Source: JAOAJC01 sp964481185 (lineage in GTDB: Archaea; Nanobdellota; Nanobdellia; Pacearchaeales; GW2011-AR1). From it: 24,139 nt of DNA. The notes under the pieces were generated by a model. It was not told the origin of the DNA. It ran no database searches and was given only the letters and a program-made list of their open reading frames with translations. Below, one piece after another: positions 19,134 to 24,139 of the stretch; positions within the stretch are counted from its first letter, which is position 1, and each line of letters starts with the position of its first letter. Location of the stretch: the NCBI GenBank assembly GCA_964481185.1, contig CAYZSY010000008.1, positions 1 to 24,139 of the forward strand, read 5' to 3'. Made by a program: the position numbers and the translations under genes.

Positions 19134-22100
19134 TTATGATGTATTATTTACTTTAAATGTAACATCTTCATTTCTCCAATTCCAATCTTCGTCAGAACAG
19201 GTGATATGTGTGCCATAATGCTGGGCAGGCCATAAAGTTGTATTAACAACATATATATGCGTTGTTCCTCCAGTAGATAATCCAATACTGCCTGATGACC
19301 ATGTATAATTAGTTCCATCCCATGCAGAATAATAATTACTTGAAGCATATATACTATAATTATAGACGCCAACATATCCATATTTTGTGGAGTTACATGC
19401 ATTTATGGTTTGTTGTGTAGTAGTCCCATTAGTTGAATTTAGTGCGCCCGAGCAATATGATAAATTAAAGCTATTAAAGTTAGCAATATACAAGTTGCAC
19501 TGGCTATTCTCAGTTGTAGTCCAGCTAAATGACACATTTCTTCCAGTTAATGTGTCATTATTGGCAGGCAAAGATACTGTTATATTTGGAGCATTGGTAT
19601 CTTTTACTCTCGATATACCATTACTATCTAAGATAGTTGCACTCCCAGAACTTCCACTTATTGTTGCTTTGATATAATAATTTCCCTTAGTTGTCCATCC
19701 GCCAGCAGGAGCATGGACTCTTATTATTGCATTTCCGTTTGATGTTTGTACCCCGCCACCAACAAGGCTCCATGTGGCTGTGTTATATGTTCTGCACCAG
19801 TCGCTCGTGCAACTACCTGTCTGAACTGCATAAGACACGCTCGTTATATTAATATTTATCGCATCGTAATTACTATCTCTTACATATATTTTTACTGTAA
19901 GATTCTCATTTAGTGAGAAATCGTATTTATAATTTCCATTTGTATCACTACTTAAGAAATATCCATTATAAGCTTCTCTTCCATCAAAGTATATTCCGCT
20001 CCAATCTTCTATTGAAGAGCTTGCATCATTCTGCTTGTTCCACATAGTATAAAGATAATTATAGCCAACCTTCCATCCTGTTGAAGGAGCATATACTGTT
20101 ACGGTTTGGTTACCATTCACAGTACACTGTCCAGAAACGTTTGAATAGCAGCTTCCAACGCTAAACACGTAATCTTCTCTTGTGCTTCTGTAATTATCAT
20201 ATCTCCATTGATAGACAGAAGATAGATTGCCAGATGTGTTTTGCCCAGTATTATAAGAAGTTACATTTACAGGGATTTGCACATTTGCATTTGTCTGTTT
20301 GCTGCTTCCTCCAACTATGCTCCCCCACTGAGTTCTGAAAGGCACAGACCTAAACGAGAGCCATCCTGTTTGTGTATCATTTTGGATATTATCTCTTATA
20401 AGAACATTTAACGAATGATAACCTCCCCAACTTCCACTCCCCCATCCACCACTATTGGGGCAGAATGTAATATTTCCTACAGCTGTATTAGTTAAATTGC
20501 TGACAGTGTAATTTGTATACATAGTTCTTGTCTGCGACATTCCATTCCATGAAGTTTCAGATATCTCAACTATAGAATAATTGCTAACCAATGCAACATT
20601 ATTCCAATCTGGCTCATATATACTCAAAGTTGCATTCAAGCATTGTGTTGAGTCTATGTTATAATCGTTAGATGATAATTGAACTCTGAAAGGTTGGACA
20701 CTAAACCAAAGCCATCCTGTTGAAGTTTCACCAAGAGAGTTATTCATCATAAGCTCCCCCCAATAATATCCTGTTGGCCAGCTTCCGTTCAGGTAAGTTA
20801 TGTTAATAATTCCTGTCCCATTCACACCAAGAGGAGTTATGTTAATACTTTCGGGATAGTTAAACTCTTTGCTCTGCCATGTTGTTTGATCCCAGCTCCT
20901 CAATACTGCATCATACACAGTTGTATTAATATAATCGCTTGCATTATATTTTATTAAGTTGTTGCCTTGCCAATACCCTGACTTGTAGCTCTTTGTTGTT
21001 GTTACATTAAAGAACATCGGGCTATTTCCTTTTATGCTATAAACATAAGAGCCGCTTAAGTTTGTAGGCTGTGTTTCCACATAAAACGCAATTGTATTAA
21101 ACCATGCATATCCGGTGTCACTATTGTTTACATTCAATGTTACAGAATAATAACCGCTATTCCAAGTTCCTGTTGTAGTATTTATACGCAACAAATATCC
21201 GCTGCTGTTTAAACTATTTGAATTCCAATACCATCCGCTAGATTGATTTAGATTGAGTATGTTTGAAACATATGTGCTTGAATTAAGCTCTTTGCATGGC
21301 CAGCTCCTACAATCGTCTATTTTCTTGACAGAAACTGTTACATTTCCTCCAAGACCAGATCCGCCCATATCACCATAGTTATAACTTCCAGCATTGCTAA
21401 TCTTTATATAAAGAGTGATATTTTCTCTTGAGTTAAAATAGTTCTTATAACTGCATCCTCCGGAAGTACATTCAATAGGCTGTCCATAAACATCCCAAAG
21501 TTTGACGCTAAACCATGCATAACCATAATCTGTATCTCCAGATGAAGTAGTTCCTTGAATTATTGCTCTGTAATATCCAGTCTTCCACGCTCCCCCGGGG
21601 GCACTTGAAGCAGGCAAGCTCAATGTCCCAGTTCCAGAGCTTATGCTTGAAGATATATTTGTAGTGTAGTTGTAGCTTATAGGAGGCCATATCCACTCCC
21701 CGTCTCTCCCCTGATATTCTACCTTTTTCAAAGTTATTGTGCCACTCAATCCTCCGCTGCTGCCTCCCCCACTCCACCATCCTCTTCCAGCTTCATACAT
21801 TTGGACATTCAAAGATATGGTGCTAGAAGGGTTATTTTGCCAGGTTGAAGAATATCCATATAGATAAAACGCCCTGCTCTCAAACTTCCCATATATTGTG
21901 CTTATTGTCCCATCTTTAGCAACAACTCTAAATTGCACTATGTTCGTTCCGCCATCCCACTTTGTCAATGGTTTTACCGTGCAAGTGTATCCTCCAGAGC
22001 TGTCGCTTGATATGCAGTTTGTTTGGGAAGCATTAACGCTTTCCACTGCTCCAGATTCAAGATTCGTAACTTGTGATACGGTTATTGTGGCATTTGTAAC

Positions 22101-24077
22101 TGCTTGCTTTGTTGTGTCTGTAGCGCACGCGCCGCCTTGCCCGTAAGATGAAGAATTTCCACTACCGCTGCCATTTTGTGCTGTAGCTCTTCCAAGAGGA
22201 TTATTTGCCTGCACAATTTTCAAATCAAAATAAACAGTGTCTGTTTTCTTGAATTGCGAGACATAATAATACCCTGAAGTTACCTGTCCTGCAGTATCTT
22301 TAGAAGTGATGCAATAATCATACGGATTAACTATAAACTTTGTAACAGCCCCAAAACTCCTATTGTCTCCAAATAGGGACAAGGAATATAATCCTCCAAA
22401 TTTTGGAACATCTAATTTTATTCTTTGTGAACTTGAATTCCAAGCCCACTCATAAGCACTGTTTGACGCATTGACCAAATCAAAGCTAGCGACTTGAGTG
22501 TATGAAATTTCGCTTCCATTCATATAAGTCGCAAGAAATACTTCTGCATTGCTCAAATTAGTCTGAGAAACAGTAATATTATATGAGGAGAGGGATATAT
22601 ATACATATTCATTTGTTCCAAACAATTCTTTTATATTTCCTTCGCTGTCTGTAGATTGTCCTGACATTACTCCACTTATAATATTTATTCTCTGGCTTTT
22701 TGTCTGTGTGATTCCGCTATGAGCAAGAGTAGCATATAAATTATACTGCCCTGCAGTTGTAGGAGAGGTAAGTGAGAACTCATAGCACCCCTCATTGCCA
22801 CCACAGGTTGCATTCCAGCTAACATTCGTAGAAGTTACGACATTGTTTAATCCGTCTTTTAAGGCAATTGTGAAGAATGATGCATTAAGAGAAGGAATTA
22901 CAGTTCCGTTTATTCTATAAGTTGGGCTTGTTTCAAATCTTAATGTTCTGTTCGGAAATGCGCTGTACTCGTATTCAAATCCAGAAATTGACGACTTTTT
23001 CTCTATCGCAAGCGCCCAATCTCTTACTTCAAATGAAGTCTGTGCGCTTATGCTTCCATCCCCTGTTTTATTTACAGTTACATAAGCAGCATATGCCCCA
23101 TATTGGAATGTAAGAGAATCAACTGAAAATAAGAACGAGCCAGTGAAAGAATTATTATTGTTTAACTGTGTTGAGTTTATAATTTTAACAACATTTCCTG
23201 AAGAGTCTGCGATATAGCCATAAAAGCTGTATAAGTCGCTAGTGCTTGCATTTGTAACGCTAACTTCAACACTTGCCTGCTCACCCACAGCATAAATATT
23301 TTTTAATGACTTGGCAAGCTCGTCTTTCATATAAACATTGAATGAAAAAGGAATAACATAAAATGAGCTAAACGCTTTGTAGTTTCCAACTTCAACTATA
23401 TAACTTCCGTATGTGCTTGGAGCCGTTAGAGAAGTAGTGCATTTTCCATTGTTTCCTGTTGTGCAGTTAAATGTTGATAACACACTTTTTGAAGAGTTTT
23501 GTAGAGTGCCATTTATAGAGACATTAGAAACGCCAAGGCTTCTGTCTCCTATTGTTCTGACTGCTTCCAATGTAACTAACACGCTTTCAGAAGGATTGTA
23601 ATTTGCTTTGTTGGGGCTCACTTTTAATGAATCAAGAGTTTGATTAACTACTGCAATCTCAACTTGTGAGAAAGAAGTGCCGTTATTGGGGTCGCGGTAT
23701 TCTGCTCTAAGATAATAATTCCCAGCAGCTAGGGGCGCATCTATTTCTATGGCACTCGGATAATAATTGCTCAGCGAGTAAAATGCTCCAGTTGAACTGG
23801 TATTAAGGGTATAATTACTAGTTACATTGTAGGTGCTGTTGCTTATAATAGTAAAATTAATGGTTGCGTTTGCAAGCAGAGAAGAACCCCGCACTAAACT
23901 CCCATTGCTGGAGTAATTTGCCTGATAGAGATATCCTATAATCTCAATTCTCTCTCCAGAAGAATAAACAGTATCAGGAACAGTAAAATAAATATCATTT
24001 ATATAATATGCAGAGATAGATGGAAGAAGAAAACTAAAAAAGATAATAATTAGAGTAATTAATGTCTTGTTGTTCAC
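19134..24077 (-). CDS. Giant secreted surface protein (1647 aa) with repeated beta domains
   Basis: The largest gene in the window. A signal peptide (to about residue 23, LPSISA-YY) is followed by an extracellular protein built of beta-sandwich units. The N-terminal half resembles MG/Ig-like domains (VPDTVYSSGERIEIIGYL, VSPNKANYNPSESVLVTLEAV). The second half holds at least six degenerate units with a W-x-x-G-Y-Y type strand followed by a G-[YW]-x-[WS]-F strand. N-glycosylation sequons are dense, for example eight between residues 54 and 92. There is no C-terminal membrane segment or sorting motif, so it must be held by another component, perhaps the anchored protein encoded next. The start is GTG at 24077 with AGGGG 6 nt upstream. 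S-layer or adhesin are the main alternatives; enzymatic motifs were not seen. Confidence 0.75.
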   Translation of the reverse strand: MNNKTLITLIIIFFSFLLPSISAYYINDIYFTVPDTVYSSGERIEIIGYLYQANYSSNGSLVRGSSLLANATINFTIISNSTYNVTSNYTLNTSSTGAFYSLSNYYPSAIEIDAPLAAGNYYLRAEYRDPNNGTSFSQVEIAVVNQTLDSLKVSPNKANYNPSESVLVTLEAVRTIGDRSLGVSNVSINGTLQNSSKSVLSTFNCTTGNNGKCTTSLTAPSTYGSYIVEVGNYKAFSSFYVIPFSFNVYMKDELAKSLKNIYAVGEQASVEVSVTNASTSDLYSFYGYIADSSGNVVKIINSTQLNNNNSFTGSFLFSVDSLTFQYGAYAAYVTVNKTGDGSISAQTSFEVRDWALAIEKKSSISGFEYEYSAFPNRTLRFETSPTYRINGTVIPSLNASFFTIALKDGLNNVVTSTNVSWNATCGGNEGCYEFSLTSPTTAGQYNLYATLAHSGITQTKSQRINIISGVMSGQSTDSEGNIKELFGTNEYVYISLSSYNITVSQTNLSNAEVFLATYMNGSEISYTQVASFDLVNASNSAYEWAWNSSSQRIKLDVPKFGGLYSLSLFGDNRSFGAVTKFIVNPYDYCITSKDTAGQVTSGYYYVSQFKKTDTVYFDLKIVQANNPLGRATAQNGSGSGNSSSYGQGGACATDTTKQAVTNATITVSQVTNLESGAVESVNASQTNCISSDSSGGYTCTVKPLTKWDGGTNIVQFRVVAKDGTISTIYGKFESRAFYLYGYSSTWQNNPSSTISLNVQMYEAGRGWWSGGGSSGGLSGTITLKKVEYQGRDGEWIWPPISYNYTTNISSSISSGTGTLSLPASSAPGGAWKTGYYRAIIQGTTSSGDTDYGYAWFSVKLWDVYGQPIECTSGGCSYKNYFNSRENITLYIKISNAGSYNYGDMGGSGLGGNVTVSVKKIDDCRSWPCKELNSSTYVSNILNLNQSSGWYWNSNSLNSSGYLLRINTTTGTWNSGYYSVTLNVNNSDTGYAWFNTIAFYVETQPTNLSGSYVYSIKGNSPMFFNVTTTKSYKSGYWQGNNLIKYNASDYINTTVYDAVLRSWDQTTWQSKEFNYPESINITPLGVNGTGIINITYLNGSWPTGYYWGELMMNNSLGETSTGWLWFSVQPFRVQLSSNDYNIDSTQCLNATLSIYEPDWNNVALVSNYSIVEISETSWNGMSQTRTMYTNYTVSNLTNTAVGNITFCPNSGGWGSGSWGGYHSLNVLIRDNIQNDTQTGWLSFRSVPFRTQWGSIVGGSSKQTNANVQIPVNVTSYNTGQNTSGNLSSVYQWRYDNYRSTREDYVFSVGSCYSNVSGQCTVNGNQTVTVYAPSTGWKVGYNYLYTMWNKQNDASSSIEDWSGIYFDGREAYNGYFLSSDTNGNYKYDFSLNENLTVKIYVRDSNYDAININITSVSYAVQTGSCTSDWCRTYNTATWSLVGGGVQTSNGNAIIRVHAPAGGWTTKGNYYIKATISGSSGSATILDSNGISRVKDTNAPNITVSLPANNDTLTGRNVSFSWTTTENSQCNLYIANFNSFNLSYCSGALNSTNGTTTQQTINACNSTKYGYVGVYNYSIYASSNYYSAWDGTNYTWSSGSIGLSTGGTTHIYVVNTTLWPAQHYGTHITCSDEDWNWRNEDVTFKVNNTS

Positions 24078-24094
24078 CTTGTTCCCCTTTAATA

Positions 24095-24104
24095 TTTATA
24101 TAAA
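24095..24104 (-). promoter_or_regulatory. TATA-like promoter of the surface-protein operon
   Basis: TTTATATAAA is a perfect palindromic TATA sequence centred about 23 nt before GTG 24077. A second AT box (minus-strand TTTAAATA at 24122-24129) lies further upstream and could serve this operon or a gene outside the window. Confidence 0.45.
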
Positions 24105-24139
24105 TCGAGTATGATTCATACTATTTAAACCTTCTGTAG

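Noticed and set aside
21508..21780. Minus-strand 90-residue frame within the giant surface-protein gene
   Set aside because: It is an alternate frame of the large gene with Trp/Arg-rich sequence and no independent support.
1..24139. CRISPR array, insertion sequence, integrase or prophage genes
   Set aside because: No regularly spaced repeats, transposase motifs, terminal inverted repeats or phage genes were seen.
1..24139. Stop-codon reassignment
   Set aside because: Many genes end in TGA exactly where family length and overlaps predict, and TAA and TAG also end recognisable genes, so the standard code holds.

Overview
The window looks like a low-GC archaeal genome fragment, most likely from the DPANN radiation (Woesearchaeota or Pacearchaeota-like). 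This placement is inferred from gene content and was not tested by phylogeny. The archaeal markers are RNA polymerase subunits Rpo3, Rpo4 and Rpo10, eL21, the RNase P subunit Rpp21, DUF655, archaeal-type SecF-SecD, a gamma-alpha fused 2-oxoacid:ferredoxin oxidoreductase and a tRNA-Gly with an intron after position 37. Many genes have an AT-rich TATA-like element about 23-28 nt before the start codon, which implies leaderless transcripts. Genes inside operons instead overlap by ATGA or GTGA and often carry GGAGG-type ribosome binding sites. TGA is used as a stop. A run of ten N at 8515-8524 marks a scaffold join.

Layout. Positions 1-1779 (minus) hold an Fe-S assembly operon: a helix-turn-helix regulator with C-terminal cysteines, cysteine desulfurase, and a NifU/IscU scaffold cut by the window edge. 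Positions 1845-4138 (minus) hold a 2-oxoacid:ferredoxin oxidoreductase (fused gamma-alpha, then beta). A small membrane protein (plus) and panB (minus) follow. Positions 5518-8513 (minus) hold secF, secD and a YdjM-like membrane protein. Across the N gap lies the start of a second, different secF-like gene, so the join may be chimeric or may hide missing sequence. After tRNA-Gly comes a two-gene minus-strand unit: a FecR-domain protein and a CHASE2-class III adenylate cyclase whose catalytic residues are all present.

Positions 11709-13393 carry tRNA-Arg, tRNA-Leu, 5S rRNA and a run of small zinc-binding proteins (Rpp21, Rpo10 and two short zinc ribbons). Positions 13446-17056 (plus) are an information-processing block: eL21, rpo4, DUF655, uS13, uS4, uS11 and rpo3. 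The three ribosomal proteins carry Lys/Glu-rich tails. Two perfect tandem hairpins lie between uS11 and rpo3.

Positions 17087-24077 (minus) end the window with an unrecognised small gene, a doubtful open frame, and a surface-protein pair. The pair is a 1647-residue secreted protein full of N-glycosylation sequons and degenerate beta-type repeats, followed 7 nt later by a 437-residue secreted protein with a C-terminal membrane anchor.

The most unusual parts are the FecR plus CHASE2-cyclase signalling unit, the giant surface protein and its anchored partner, the Fe-S operon with a predicted Fe-S-sensing repressor, the second secF start at the assembly gap, and the tandem hairpins over the rpo3 promoter.
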